DNA of 64,000 bases from Aulostomus chinensis (GCA_037954235.1 JBBMOA010000013.1:21014001-21078000); one strand, 5' to 3'; shown: positions 23,600 through 36,456, counted from the stretch's first letter. Numbers and translations are program-made. Notes: generated from the letters alone by a model not told the origin.

Positions 23600-23734
23600 C
23601 ACAATACCCCCACTGCTGTAAACAGGACTAAACCACTGACTCTGAGGTCAACGAACCAGTCCCAGATGTCCTGTTAGGCAGGGACACAGGGTCAAGGTGA
23701 CCAGAACCTTTTTTGAGGAGATTTCACTTTGGAA

Positions 23735-23998
23735 AATTTATAGCAACCACAAAGAGAAGAAAAAAAAAAAACAACTGCACATAGACACACACAACAACAA
23801 AAACAACAACAACAACAATAAACACACAGCCAATGACTAAAAAGACACTCAAAGCAACAACAGGGGGATGTAGACAACTACAGACAAAACCATGACAAAG
23901 AGATGCAAATGATTACAAAGCTAGAAAACAACTACAGCGAGACTCAAAAGGACTACAAAGGGACGAAAAAATACACAACATGGCTGCAAAGAGACACA
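23735..23998. repeat. Degenerate tandem repeat based on ACTACAAAGAGAC-like units
   Basis: Words such as CCACAAAGAGAAG, GACAAAGAGATGCAAA, GATTACAAAGCTAG, GACTACAAAGGGACG and GCTGCAAAGAGACAC recur about every 20 bp, with an (AAC)n-rich part at 23790-23820. The strand is almost free of T. From memory, this is a degenerate A-rich tandem repeat common in fish genomes. The Cys-rich antisense frame (23692-23877) is an artefact of it. Confidence 0.6.
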
Positions 23999-24997
23999 GT
24001 TTCTGCACCGGCGCAAGGCAATTAAAAGGGAGGGCGAGAGAAAAACGAGTGCAGAGATGCACACAGTGATAACACACAAAGGCTGAATAGTGATAGATGG
24101 AGAGGATGGGGAGATTTTTTGGCATCTGTCTCATGAACTATTGAGTAATTTCTTTCATTGTTTGTCTCCTTTTCTTTCTTTACACCTTCTCTCTTCCCTA
24201 AGAGAAATCTGCCCCCTCCACTTCGGTGTCTTCTGTGACACCAGATGGCCTTTGAGAACGATGGGAAGATCATGGAAGTTTTCTGCCTTCCTGACCCCGG
24301 TTTGCCCTCATCATCCTCTCGCACCTTGAACGATCACACACATGTAATTGTGGTTTGGCGCTCGTCTCTTTGCCCGTGGCTGACTTATCCCTCATCACCG
24401 CTGTTGAAATTACTGGGAGTCTTGCTATGTTGTTTATTCGTTCATCTTTTTTGCGTCCCATCTAGAATCGCTGACACAACCTTGAGTCTGTAGTTGTCGT
24501 AAGATGTCTTGAATTGATTAATGCTGATGAAACATTCAGCGGGACTTTGAAACCAGCCTGGGAACCCACCAGCTGTGTCTGATGACTTCGCCTCTGGGAA
24601 CGAGTAGCCAGTATTTTAGGATTTCCGGTGTAGCCAGTGGATATCAGGTTTCAAGACTTCCTTGTTCTGTCCACTGCTCATTGTTTACCGTCCACATAAC
24701 AACTTGAGACATTTGCACGGAGTTGGAGGGCTTTCGGTGTCGTGGGATTGCCTCTGGTATGACAAGGCCTGCTTCACTGGGCAATTTGGGAAGGCAGTTG
24801 GACTCCAGAAACACCGGACTTCCCAGCAGGACACAGTGGGAGTCCTGCTTTAGTCCCATTTATATATATATAAAACCACATCTGGTAACCAAAACCACAA
24901 TGTTACTGCAAAGTGTTTTTAAGCCTAAACATACTTTACCTGTGGTGTCAAAACAGAATTGTGCCAGAGTGAAGCCTTTAAAAGTTATTTGATTTTG
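23999..24997. other. Non-coding stretch with one weak exon candidate
   Basis: At 24245 an ATG follows a pyrimidine-rich acceptor-like GTCTTCTGTGACACCAG and opens MAFENDGKIMEVFCLPDPG and onward for 82 codons, with a weak possible donor (CACAT|GTAATT) near 24342. No family was recognised and the opposite strand is also open, so this is not called as a gene. A TATATATATATA tract lies at about 24860-24872. Confidence 0.35.
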
Positions 24998-25026
24998 CTT
25001 TCTTTCTTTCTTTCTTTCTTTTTTTT
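24998..25026. repeat. (CTTT)n microsatellite
   Basis: About six CTTT units run into a short T tract. Confidence 0.85.
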
Positions 25027-26327
25027 AATCACAGCCAATTCTGGTGTTTCCTATGCAGGCAACTTCAAACAAGTTAAGTATGTTTGATGCAGTTTTGTTG
25101 TTTTTTTTACCACTCAAAACCGGTTGATAGAAACTCATCTATTTTCTTAATTTCAACATTTTCAAAGTTCACACAAAAAAATTTGGGTCCAATGAAATTG
25201 AAACACTACTACTGACAGTTCGATGGAATTAATCAAAGTACATCGTCTAAGCTGTCACAGGATTACATTTTCACACCAAAGGCTACATGTATATATAAAG
25301 ATGGATGATATCCATCTATCGACCTATCTGTGTGTGTGTGTGTCCTGACAGAGGTTCAAGGACACTCTGCTTCACTGACAATTAAACTCCTCTTCAGTCT
25401 TTATTGCTTACTGTAATGCCTCCCCACACAAAGTGACAGCATGATGTTCCTTTTGTATTTTGAACACAACAAACAGCGCTGGTTTCATCATCATCATCAT
25501 AAAGCACCGCCACAATAAATAATTACTGTACATATCAGAGTTTTTTCACGGAGGCCTGGAGGTTTGATTCTTTTATCTATCCAACACATACATACTGATG
25601 TATTGCCTCAATAAACACAGTAATACAAAAGCCCGTAATGTTTTATACCTAAAAGAAAAAAAAAAAACTAATTTAGTAGAGCTTAATTTAAAAAGGAAAC
25701 AAAGAGTTTGTTTTTTCAATTGCCTAGTTCTGAGTACTCTCAGATTAATGGCTATAATAAAAAGCATATATAAACAGAAACATTGTCTTGCATACTGGTG
25801 AAAGTACACTGCTGTGACTTCTGCTGATCCCAGGCTACTTGGCAGTGACTACAACTTTTGCCTATTTGAAGTGTCAGTTTATATAGTGTATGATGAGGGC
25901 CGTGGGGTATTGTAGCGTTGTGATATTTGAATCAACACAGCAGTCACTTTGTTAACAGCCTTTTAACACTCCCCTGCTACACTTTATGGGTTTCTGTCCC
26001 CCTCAGGTGTCTGTATAATGAGAAAGGGTTGTTCATTTGATATGAACTCACTCCAGCAAATGATTACACGGGCTGGCATATTGATACTGCATTGACTGTG
26101 GCTTGACAGGCCATCATCAAAAAGACTGTCAACATCTATTGTAACGGCTAATGAATCCTATACATATGAGTGTGATTTGCACTGTGATGGCAGAAATAGT
26201 GCAGCATTTGTTCTCACATCAGTTGATGATGTGCATGTTGTGTTATTGATGGGGAAAAATGCCCTGCAGACACAGGTGAGTATCATGAATATCGAGCAGA
26301 AAACACTGTCAGTTCTTTTCAGAACTC
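25027..26327. other. Non-coding stretch, no gene recognised
   Basis: No supported exon or mobile element was seen. There is a short (ATC)n at about 25489-25500 and a short GT tract at about 25329. Confidence 0.55.
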
Positions 26328-26350
26328 TTTTTTTTTTTTTTTTTTTTTTT
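26328..26350. repeat. Poly-T tract (T23) at a SINE insertion site
   Basis: An uninterrupted T run lies directly upstream of the left target-site duplication of the SINE at 26363. It was probably the T-rich landing site for that insertion. Confidence 0.85.
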
Positions 26351-26362
26351 AAGTTACTTAGT

Positions 26363-26614
26363 AGGGCCGGCATGGCTCAGAGGTAGAGTGGCCATTTAGC
26401 AAATGAAGAGTCGCTGGTTCGATTCTCACTTCCCCCGGTGACCATGTCCAAGTATACTTGTATACTGAGCCCCGAATTGCTCCTGATGGCCCTGCAACGG
26501 ACTGGTGACCCATCCAGGGTGAACCCCGCCTCTCGTCCAATGTCAGCTGGGATAGGCTCCAGCCCCCCGTGACCCTTAACGGATAAGCAGTATAGAAAAT
26601 GGATGGATGGATGG
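26363..26614 (+). mobile_element. tRNA-derived SINE, second family, with target-site duplication
   Basis: The head has an A-box-like TGGCTCAGAGGTAGAGTGG (26373-26391) and a B-box match GGTTCGATTCT (26416-26426), separate from the head of the 6219/30792/51758 family. The middle carries GAGCCCCGAATTGCTCCTGATGG, a motif common in fish SINE bodies. From about 26490 it shares the tail of the other family (ACTGGTGACCCATCCAGGG, GATAGGCTCCAGCC, GGATAAGCAG and an ATGG repeat end). Flanks AAGTTACTTAGT (26351-26362) and AAGTTGTTTAGT (26615-26626) match at 10 of 12 positions and are taken as the target-site duplication. Minus-strand frames through it are incidental. Confidence 0.88.
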
Positions 26615-26626
26615 AAGTTGTTTAGT

Positions 26627-27438
26627 TCTATTGACCCAAACACCGGTTCTGGTTCGTTGAAGACATGGTGTCACTTCCAAATGACTTCCGACCTTGGTTC
26701 AACCCAACCGCCAATGTGCTCTGACAGTTCACACCCTAAACGGGTTGAGGCTCATCAACTGACTCAGACCGCAGCAAAGGAACTACAGGTCTGAATGCAC
26801 CCTCACTTGCATTGTTCGGTAGAATCACCTGTGTGTTGCAATGCTGCTGATGTGTCCACATATTTTAGTCAGAACTCTGCCCTTGTCTCAAAGCTTTATA
26901 TGAGGGTTGTTCCTCTCTACCTCATCATCTCCCTTTACTCTCCATTTAATCATAAATTGTCTCACTTTTCCTCTCTTCTTTCCATCAGTGTCTCCTCTCT
27001 CCTGTCAATGTATGCAGCTTTCAGTCAGCGCTCCAGTCAACCATGCTAGCTATTCTGTAAAGGTCAACCATTAAGACAATAATAGCAACCTTGCTTCTAG
27101 CGGGTTTAATAGCTAAAGCAGCTGACCATAGCTTCATCCCTCATGACTCTTACTTTGTTTGAGGAGTGTCCAGGTGGTGTATCACTCTTGAGTGATGATG
27201 ATGGACTGCTGAGAACGATGGGTGACTGTCTGATAGACCGTCTGAAGGTTATGCCCCGTTGTTATTTTATTCATCGTGTAGAAGCTCCCGTGTAAAAAAG
27301 CAGGTCAGGCTGTCAAGTTTCTCCGTCAAGTTTGATGACGCATGACAGTTTGTGACACGCCTGTCTCTGCCGATGAACACTTGTGAACAAAATGTGTCGC
27401 TGTTGCAAAGTGCCACTCACGGTTTCAGTCCAACCTTG
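26627..27438. other. Non-coding stretch, nothing recognised
   Basis: No gene or mobile element was recognised. Confidence 0.55.
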
Positions 27439-27457
27439 TTTTTTTTTTTTTTTTTTT
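27439..27457. repeat. Poly-T tract (T19)
   Basis: Homopolymer run with no recognised element beside it. Confidence 0.85.
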
Positions 27458-29189
27458 AAATGCGGCATGCAAGACAGATTGAAACCTTGAGCGGTTGAAC
27501 GAAGACATTCTTCTTTTAAATTGCCGTTTAGGAATTGTCTGCTTTATTATAAACATTATTTATATGTTATCGTGAAGAATGGCTGCCATTTCTGAAATAT
27601 CTGTCATAGATTGTGGTTGGACGGTTGATCTTGAGTTTGTGAATGTTTGAAGGTTGTGATCCAAGGTTGGCAGGGTTTTAAATGCCTGCACACGGTAATG
27701 CATTTTACCCAACACCCAAACCAGTGAGTAAAATGTTATTTTCTACTCATTTCCTTCAAAAAAAAAATACTGCAAAACGTGTCACCTTTCTCTTCAAGCC
27801 ACAAGGAAAAAGTAAAATGTGTGGTGGTCTGCACAAAAAAATACAACCACAACATAAACAAAAATAATGCATACATGTTTCTAATATTTGTATTATCTTG
27901 CATGAGCAAACTTCACTATTCAATGTCACAACAACAAAAGGACAAATAAAGGGAAATGTCAAGGTTAAGGACCCTTTTTCCTGGAAAAAAATACTGCCAA
28001 GGGTGCAAAAATGTTGAGCAACGACTTCAATCCTCTGTCATTCTTTTATGGTATATTGCTTCTCTTGGGGTTCTGGGTTATCTCCCAGGAAACCTGAAAA
28101 TATACTTCGAAATGTAGGGGATAACTAGCATCAAAAAACAGACGCGCACAAATGCCCCTCAGGAACATATCAATGTGCCTCCTCTTCTAAAATATTGCCT
28201 CTGGTGGACTTGACGTGAGCCGAAACCACCCCCCCCCCTCCACCCCGCCTTGTTGAAAGATGCCACTATATTCAGGGATTTAATCACCTGACCAAAATAG
28301 AGCTAATTTCCACGTGTTGAGCCCAAAACTTCTGGAATGTGGGTTTTTTCCTCCTTAATAACCCGTTCATTCTCAACGTTCTGTATTTACTTTGGCCGCA
28401 CAAAGAAAACCTCAAAGAAAAGGTCACTTGGTGAAATCTCGCTGATTGCAGGAGACGACTGGATAATGATTTAATTGGTCTTGTGAAAAGAGCTGCAATT
28501 TCTCTTATTGTTAAATGAACTGCATAATTTAGTCATTAGTTGGGAGCAGATCCACTACACTGCAGCTTCTGTGGTCCCAGTGCTAAGAGATGGAGGTGAG
28601 AGATGCTTTCCATGGCTACTCATTGAGCCCCACCCACCACATGCGTACAGGGCTGGGGGGTGTGGCAGGTCCTTTATGGAGCTCCAGTGGGCTCTGAGGC
28701 TGGAGTGGACCAATATTAGGATAGATATGTGTACTGAATGGATCAAACGACTATCCGTCTATTGTATTGCCAGGTTTTCTTGTTGAGAGCACAATGACCA
28801 CCGAGGCAACAGCGACTTTTCCCAAGGTCTCCTCTCCCCTTCAGCATCGCTCAGCTGTCTTACCTTCAGATTGACAGTAAAAGATGGGACATTTTCCAGC
28901 TGACACTTCTCCAAGGCATCTTGCTCTTACCCAGTGACACCTTATAAAAATGATTTATGTTGCTCTCACCTCTGATGGTATTGATGAGAGTCTCTTCACA
29001 AAGACACGGACTGTACTTAAGATTGACTTTGTAGATATTCTGATTCCAATTGGAATAACTCACTCTGATTTGTTCATGTTTTTAGGGAAAGCTTGTAACG
29101 CGGCTGAAGGTTACAGACCACAACAACATTTTGACTGATGTATTTCTCTGTAAAAGTACATAGGACAGGCATGATTCTTCTATACATCC
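27458..29189. other. Non-coding stretch, no gene recognised
   Basis: Frames of up to 92 codons lack signatures. There is a short C run at about 28230-28238. Confidence 0.55.
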
Positions 29190-29325
29190 CCAGTCTCACG
29201 AGGAAAGACAGGTTTCACTTTGCTGCCCCACTGAGGTAAATTGCTGCTTGCTGACACAGGGGCTTGAACCTGTGATATTGTTTCTCCAATGCGCCCACTC
29301 ATCCAGCCATCCTGCTGTAAAAGGG
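29190..29325 (-). mobile_element. Possible degenerate tRNA-headed SINE fragment
   Basis: On the minus strand the order GATGAGTGGGCGCATTGGAG then CACAGGTTCAAGCCCCTGTG resembles a tRNA A-box region and a B box (GGTTCAAGCCC) at tRNA-like spacing. The body after it is not recognised. It could be a SINE head or a tRNA pseudogene. No target-site duplication was found. Confidence 0.35.
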
Positions 29326-30791
29326 TTGGGGTTACAAGAAATGCAGGACTGAATCACTGCACAAAGACAAAAATTGCTGCTTCTACGAAGATTAATTGAA
29401 CAAGTTTGAACTTTTGTTTCCTAGCCTGGTTTGGGAAGCCATAACGTGTCAGGTCAGACGGTTTTTAGCTGGTAGAAATCTTTGACAGAAGCTCTTTTAC
29501 TATATTTGATTCTCGCAAGCGGACATTAGCAACCGCAATAAAAGAGGTCTGTTGTACTTGAAGAGCTTTGTTGGCTGTTTTCACTGTTGGTTTGGCATCT
29601 GTCTTATTTTTATGCTGATTGCCTCTCTTGCTGCAGTGCATCCACGTAGATTCCTGCAGAGAACTCAAGCAAAATGCTGCACATCTTGTTGTTCTCACTG
29701 GAAAATGAAACAATTCAAGATAGTTGTGACAAGGCTGCAGTTAAGGTTTTAGAATACATTAAATAATTAAAAACATCAATAACTAAAAACAGCTGCGAAT
29801 GTCCCCACATCTTGCTCCAGATTTGTCAGCAAATGTCCCTATGCCTCACTAAAAAAACACCAGGTTTCATTGCAGAAAAAAACAATGTCTCATTCCTGGC
29901 TCACGATTATAAGGGTTAGAAACAAACTAGTGCATTTACATAGGTATAAGAGTGAGCCTGAACAGCCTGCATGATTGTATCGCATCATTGCTCTGCCATC
30001 AACACAAGCATATGTTCAAGGCAAGGAACAACCGCAGCTGCTTAAAATTCAGACAAATAAAATGCTGACATTTGCTTATAAAATCATTTTATTGGTAGTC
30101 AGAGAGAATTCTGGGGCAGCGACTGCCAGTCTGAGTTTTTAAGGATACTTTGGTCTCAGTGATGCTGACTCAGTGTTTGCTTGCCTCTGCCTTGGTTTCA
30201 GTGTTATTTAAATTAATGATAACACACATCTGCATTCAAGATTTGTGGGTGACAAAGGCTAGAAACATTAACATCTAAATGTAAAAAACATGTTATATAT
30301 ACATGCATTTTTTTGAGTTACATAAATGTTTGATCGGATTGGTGGTGGAGCAGCATGTCCAGAGTTGAACAGAGAAAACCCAAATAAGCTCCTTCAAACA
30401 AAAAAGCAGAAATCTTGGCTGCAGTGGAACTCTTTCAGAGCCTCAGCACCATCAATACTGCATATCTGCTGCTGTCTGTGGGCCGGAGACCTCAGATAAT
30501 GATCGAATCAAACTATCGAATTTCATCATTTGATACTTTTATGTGAACTGAGCCGATAACATTATGCTGCTAGCTGTGATATAATGATATAATGTTATCA
30601 TTTTTATGATGTTTACTGTGTGTTTACATCTGATATGGATGGATCAAGAACGTTAACTATCGTCAATCAATGGAAATGCGCTAATTTTATGATCTTGATT
30701 TCTATTTCTCCATTAGACGTACATAAACAAAATTAAAAATTCAGTTTCAGGCCCATGTAGGATGTGAAGGAAATCAAAAGGCAGCTAACAT
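29326..30791. other. Non-coding stretch with one perfect stem-loop
   Basis: No gene was recognised. GATAACATTAT (30555-30565) and ATAATGTTATC (30589-30599) are perfect 11-bp complements with a 23-nt loop. The left target-site duplication of the next SINE is at 30781-30791. Confidence 0.5.
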
Positions 30792-31104
30792 CCATCGTCT
30801 TCTGCTTGTTCCTGTGAAGGGTCGGGGGAGGCTGGAGCCTATCCCAGCGGGCACAGGCGAGAGGCGGGGTTCACCCCGGACAGGTCGCCAGTCCATCGCA
30901 GGGCCAACATATAGCCAGTCAGCCTCGTCCTCTCTTGATGTCTTTGGACTGTGGGAGGAAGCTGGAGCACTGGAGAGAACCCACACAGGAACAGGGAGAA
31001 CATGCAGACTCACACAGAAAGATCCCGCGCCCGAGCCGGGACTCGAACCCCGAACCTTCTTGCTGTGAGGCGACAGTGCTGAACACTGCACCACCGTGCC
31101 ACCT
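30792..31104 (-). mobile_element. tRNA-derived SINE, copy 2, minus strand, internally deleted
   Basis: It is the same family as 6219-6536 and 51758-52132, in reverse orientation. The B box is at 31039-31049 (GGACTCGAACC on the plus strand). The head, the central region and the GATAGGCTCCAGCC tail are all present. The part between CCAAAGACAT and ATGTTGGCCCTGCG is replaced by a short unrelated stretch (near 30912-30940), so the deletion differs from that of copy 1. Flanks GCAGCTAACAT (30781-30791) and GCAACTAACAT (31105-31115) match at 10 of 11 positions and are read as the target-site duplication. Long frames on both strands here are incidental. Confidence 0.88.
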
Positions 31105-31115
31105 GCAACTAACAT

Positions 31116-31804
31116 GAAAGCTGATATTCACTCTGCTCTCCATGATATTTCAATAAGCACAAGTGGCTGCTTTCTATTTGAATAATGAATTTCATTCCAC
31201 CATCGCTGCTGATTTCTTTGCCATGTGGAATTATAAGATAATGGCAGGTCTTAGTCTCTTTCAGCTCTTCCACAGAAATGGATAATATCTATCTTTAGAA
31301 TTGATTTTACGCTCATGATATCTGCTAAGCCAGTGAGTTCAACCACAGTGAGTACAATAATGACTTTTTAATTAGCGATCATGTTTGATTAAACTGTTGA
31401 ATGGTTCTGATGACACAAGCTCTGTTTTCTTGCAAACCTTTGCGAAATACATCCACATGGAAAATTCTTTTTTTTTTAATCTTCAGGATTAATGATAGAG
31501 AACCAAACACGAGTTTACTGCTCTAAGAGATTCCCATCGAAACATAACCATAATCTGTGAAATTGGGAAAAGCAGTTCGCTGACATTTACACGTGACTAA
31601 TTTGCCACAGGATACAAAAGATAACCTAGATAACTTTGTGAGGGCAAATATGTGCAAATGTTTAATGTCAGCACCTTTACATGTTGTGTCTCTGCATGTG
31701 GAGCGGACAGATTTTGTGGAGATTTCTTGATTGTTGCCGTGCACCAGTTTGGAGGTGATTATCTGGCGCGGACAGATCCAGTGAGAAGAAAGCATTCAGG
31801 GAGC
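31116..31804. other. Non-coding stretch, nothing recognised
   Basis: No coding, RNA or mobile-element signature was seen. Confidence 0.55.
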
Positions 31805-32095
31805 ACACAGACCTCCACCAAGGTCACAAACAAAAATATGACCGAGGTGTTTTCCAGTCGCTGAAACTTCCTTCCATTTCGCACGGAAGCAAGGAATTTG
31901 AAATTTGTTTGACGTGTCCAGAAACACCCCCCTAATAGCTAAATCCTGATCACGTCTTAGAATGGAATCCAGAATCTACAGTTTGATCCAGAACACCATC
32001 AAAAGTTAAAATCTCCTTCCTTATTACGCATCTTTCCATCAAATTGAATCAAAATCGGCATTTTTGTTTCTGAGATACAGTATCGCTCAGAAATG
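31805..32095. repeat. Interspersed repeat relic (CCTCCACCAAGG type)
   Basis: The segment starts with CACACAGACCTCCACCAAGG and goes on with AGAATCTACAGTTTGATCCAG, CACCATCAAAAGTTAAAATC and CATCAAATTGAATCAAAATC before TTTCTGAGATA. From memory, this order (dosing-type CCTCCxCCAAGG end, GATCC...AGATC, then ATTTCATCAAAATC) matches a dispersed vertebrate/fish repeat of unclear class. A short related end may lie at about 10818-10860. Confidence 0.45.
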
Positions 32096-35000
32096 TGTCT
32101 CTTTATCTTAAGTTAAATTGGTCCAGAAACTTAAAACCAGGTCAATTTTAGCATCAATATCTTACTGTTCAAGACATGTATGACCACTGGCAGCAGCCTG
32201 GGGTCTTCATACCAGGGACTTCTAGCTTTTCACTTCTGTGTTATATTTCCCTCCAGGCTCTTTCCTTTTTTCTTTTGCCTTTCTGTGTATAAAGGAGATA
32301 TGTAAAGCCTCAGGATAAGCAAAGGTTGTTTTTTTTTCCCCCCATTCAAGTTGAGCTCTTTTTTCACACAAGAAGATGCTAAGTGTCATTCACATAGCCC
32401 CAGGCGAATAATTTCAGAATAAAGTTCAGTCTAATTGCTGTCTCTCAGAGGAGGCAAATCAGCACACATCTTTAGAAAAACATCTAAAGTTGACATTTTT
32501 CAAATAATAATCTTGAAGATTTTCATTTAAACAGATGTCTTTTAAGTCACCGTCTGTCACTAAACGCTGTAGCATCCTGTTTATGGCCCACCGATGAAAG
32601 CATTACTGAGTGAAGGAGCTGGGCATGGGTATTAAAAGTCAGTGCTAACGCAAAGCAAATATTCCTTCAGCTGCAGCTTCACATTAAAACTTAACTCATG
32701 TAAACACTTTATTATTTGTGATTGACAGTAAATGCATTGTATTTTCAGTTAGCACACTGTTAATTAAAAATGCATCTACACAAGACAACAGCTCTTTTCT
32801 GTAATTCTCGGCAGCGATCAGTTGTAGGGAGTAATGGGCCAAGAAGGAGCTGCCACAGTAGGGGTTTGATGAACAGCTGCAGGCCAGTTATTACTGTGCT
32901 GTGGTGCCAGCTTGCCTTGAACCGCGCTGAAGCAGGATTGTCCCCCTTCCCCAGCGCGCTCGGGCCTGGCCTGCGGACGTCATCTCTGAGCTGCACTACA
33001 AGCCTGATATTCAGTTACATTTCATCACAGCAGCACGATGAGGCAGGTGTGAAAGTCTCCCTCTGTGTCAGGCTCAGCTGTGCATGCTTTAACACACTCT
33101 GGTCCAAGAGATTTGCAAACCCAAATTGAAGGCCAGTTCCTTGATTTGACTGTTATTGAAACTGCAGTCTTGCAGTGCTCTGATTTGTTTCACTACAGAG
33201 GAAAACTGGGGCTGAGCATCATTTCAGCGACTACCTGGGATTCCCAGATCCACAGACTTCAGTAGGCAGAGGTCTGCTCTTCATCTGGTATCTCAGCGTG
33301 TCTGCAGACGCGGGGCTTGCACTTGTGCACCTGATACAGCTTTGTGATGTTAAAGGAGTGGAGAGTAAACAAAGACATAAATCAGCATAAAAAGTTACAC
33401 TGTATTACACACAAGCAAGCATTGTTTTCTAAAAAAAAATAAAAAAAATCCCTGATGCATATAGAATGTGAGTGCAGTATGTGTTTCTTCAGTCCTCTTA
33501 AGTCTTGCTGCCGTTTATTTGCAGACACAAGTCAGAGAGTCAGGCTTTAAAAGCACTGGCCTTTTTCAACGCAAATAACACACGACTTTGAAGAGAGCAT
33601 CTTATCTTCAAAGTGACGACAGGGAGCGAGGGGAGGAGGGAAGAGGGAAACAAAGAGAGAAAATAGATAAATATCTCTGACCGTGCATGTGTGTGTGTGT
33701 GTATATATAAATATCTTCTCCCCAGACACCCACTCACAAACAGGAGAGCAATCCTAGTGGACAATCTGGAGCTGTTTGAAATGAGATACAGTCAGCGAGA
33801 GTATCCTACCACTCGACTCCTCCTTCCATGAACGAGGCTAAAGGATGTGTTCAGTCGTGCACCTCAGGCTTTCTAGCACGATGTGCTCGTTGTTGAAACA
33901 CGGAAAATATCGCATCTCGCTCCTCATTATTTTGAACATTCACAATGTGTTTAACAAGTACAACCTGGGCTATTGTTGTGTTTCGTTTCCCACATAACCC
34001 AGAATCAACAGCCCATTCACTCTATTGTCCTTTGTTTTGCTCTCTGAAGGTTTGAATGCCTGAATGACAAGACGGTAAAGTACTTTTTCTCTCTATCGTG
34101 GGTCTCTGACGGATTGTTTTGACTGACAGTCCTCTTTGGCACATTTTTTGACAGCCATTATTCTTCTGACTTTATTTTCTGGCTGTTTAAAGTTTTGCTT
34201 TGTCCCTTTTCAGATCCCTTTTTACTTTGTGAGTGTGAGAGAGAGAGAGAAATAAGGGTTTATGTTTGGATGTTCTAATGCTTTTTTTGCCTTCGTGGCT
34301 GAGCGAATGACTCACTAGATGTTGAGATAAACGGCACTGAACACTTTGCTCCGCTGCATCATAGATGATCTAGGATGAATCACACCAGGGAATTTTTCAG
34401 CTGCCATCATTAAGTTAACTAACTTTGCCCACGCATGAAATAGTTCTTCAGTTTTAGCTGTAGAAACTTGCATGACTGCTGATTTACTACATGTTTTTTT
34501 TTTTTTATATATAAATTGTTCCAATATTTAAGCTGTACTACCTGCTATTGGAGTGAGAATATTTCTCCTTGATTACAGAAACACAGGAGATTCTTCCAAT
34601 TACCTTTTCAGTGGGAGTTCATCTAGTCAGTGTTATTGCAATAACTTGCGTGTCTATCATTGTTTAATTCAATATTTTCTCCTACAGAGTTGTGGTTTAT
34701 TTAAAAGGTATCCAAAAAAAAGCATTTTTTTTAAATGCTTTTCTCCAAGATTGGATTGGTATTTGATGTACCATATGTTTGAGCGATGACTCGCAGGAAT
34801 TTTTTATTGACTATAAATAAATCCATTTTTCACTTGTCCATCATCTGTAAATGGAGGATAAAGAAAAGAAAACCAAGAGAGAGAACTCACAGGGAGGGTT
34901 CAAATCATGTCAACTGACTAATTCGCCAGTGAAATAAAGGTTGGTCGATATCTGATTCGGGGTGCGTAAGCTGCTTGTTTCTCAGATGTGAGTCTATTGC

Positions 35001-36456
35001 TCAGAGGAACACACTTTCCCACAATCCCACAAACATGCAGTCACTGCTAGGGACAGACAGGCGAGGCAGCATGACTAGTCAGCAGGAACAGTTCATAATC
35101 CCAGCTCGTCCAAGGGGAGCTGGAGGACAGCAGGGGGACAAGCTGTGAGTGACAGTAGCAGAAAGTGGCTGTCTTTGTTAAACCGCCTGCTGTTCCTGTT
35201 GCTCAGTGTCATCCTTCTGTCAGGGTGGATGCTGACCAGCTTTGGGACCTCAGGGCTCCCCCACTTAATTACTAAACATCTCTGTGACCTGATAATCACG
35301 TAGAAGTCGGAGAACAGGCCACTGTGCACACATCTGCTCCACTGCTCTTCTTCAGCGGCAATAGTGTGTGAATCTTTGAATGAATGCGTGTATTGAAGGG
35401 TTTTCCTAGTCAGCCGATCTAAGATGTCTGTAATTGGTTTAATACTGTGGGCAAAAATTGAAATAACCTTAATAACTTAATAACTTCAAGGCCCCTTTTT
35501 TTAAAATGCGTCCATCTAAGAGAAACTAATGAAAATATCCAGACTAACTTCCTCCATTTTTAATAGTTTATGGAATCGACCCCCTGTCTGACTAACTCAT
35601 CTTGTACTACACTGTGTCTTCAAAAAGCAAATTAATGTTGTTTTTTTTAAAATTGGGACCCACAGTTGGCTGGCACATCAATACTGACTGCTTTCTGTTC
35701 TAAATTAGTGCTGCGGCAGCGTGTTGGAACATGTTATACCCTCCACGTCAGTGAGCTGACCATGAGCAGCAGGACTCCAGCTCATTACTCAAAGCACCCC
35801 ACGACAAAACGACGTGCGTCCACAAAACAAGGAGTTAATAGGAGTTGTAAACACCGCGGACATCAGAGAAGCGGTCTAATCAGCTGATCTGAGCCTGCTG
35901 GGAGGATTTTACTGCAGAAAGGTAGCCATGGCGACGATAACTGCTTAGACTTTTTTTTTTTTTTTTTTTTTTACTGAAGGAGATGAGCTACATCTCTCAC
36001 TTATATACCCTTCTCCCTTTTCATTTGTGGAGTTCATGGTAGAGGACGACTGAAAGTAGGGATTAATCCTTTGAGTTGTGTTGTGTTGCGCAGAATCTTT
36101 CTCCATACGTTGCTAACAAGCAGCTGTGGAACTCATGAGCGATTTTGGACGCAGGGACACATTTTAAAAATTTTGTCTTTTGACTGAAAGACTTTAAATG
36201 TTATTACCTCCACGTTTATACCCTAAGAGACACGAGACTCTGCTGAACACAGTGATATTTATTATGAATTGTTTGTGGATTTAAAAAAAAAAATTCTGAA
36301 AATAACGCAGCCTTTAAAAAGTCCCCTCTTCAACTTAGTCTCTCTTAAATTTTGGAGTCTACGGGGCAGTTTGAGGCCATTCCTCTCACGAGGAAGGTCG
36401 AGGAGAAAAATGTGTCTTTATTTACATTGTGTGAGAGAAGACATAAATCCGAGGAT

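Noticed and set aside
22562..23602. 346-, 308- and 301-codon minus-strand frames
   Set aside because: They are direct translations of the 29/31-bp minisatellite in three frames, a repeat artefact.
24245..24493. ATG frame MAFENDGKIMEVFCLPDPG after an acceptor-like sequence
   Set aside because: Attractive start, but only a weak donor, no recognisable family, and the antisense strand is open too. Kept only as a note in the region entry.
30774..31115. 113-codon minus-strand frame and overlapping plus frames
   Set aside because: They lie entirely inside the SINE copy; SINEs are non-coding.
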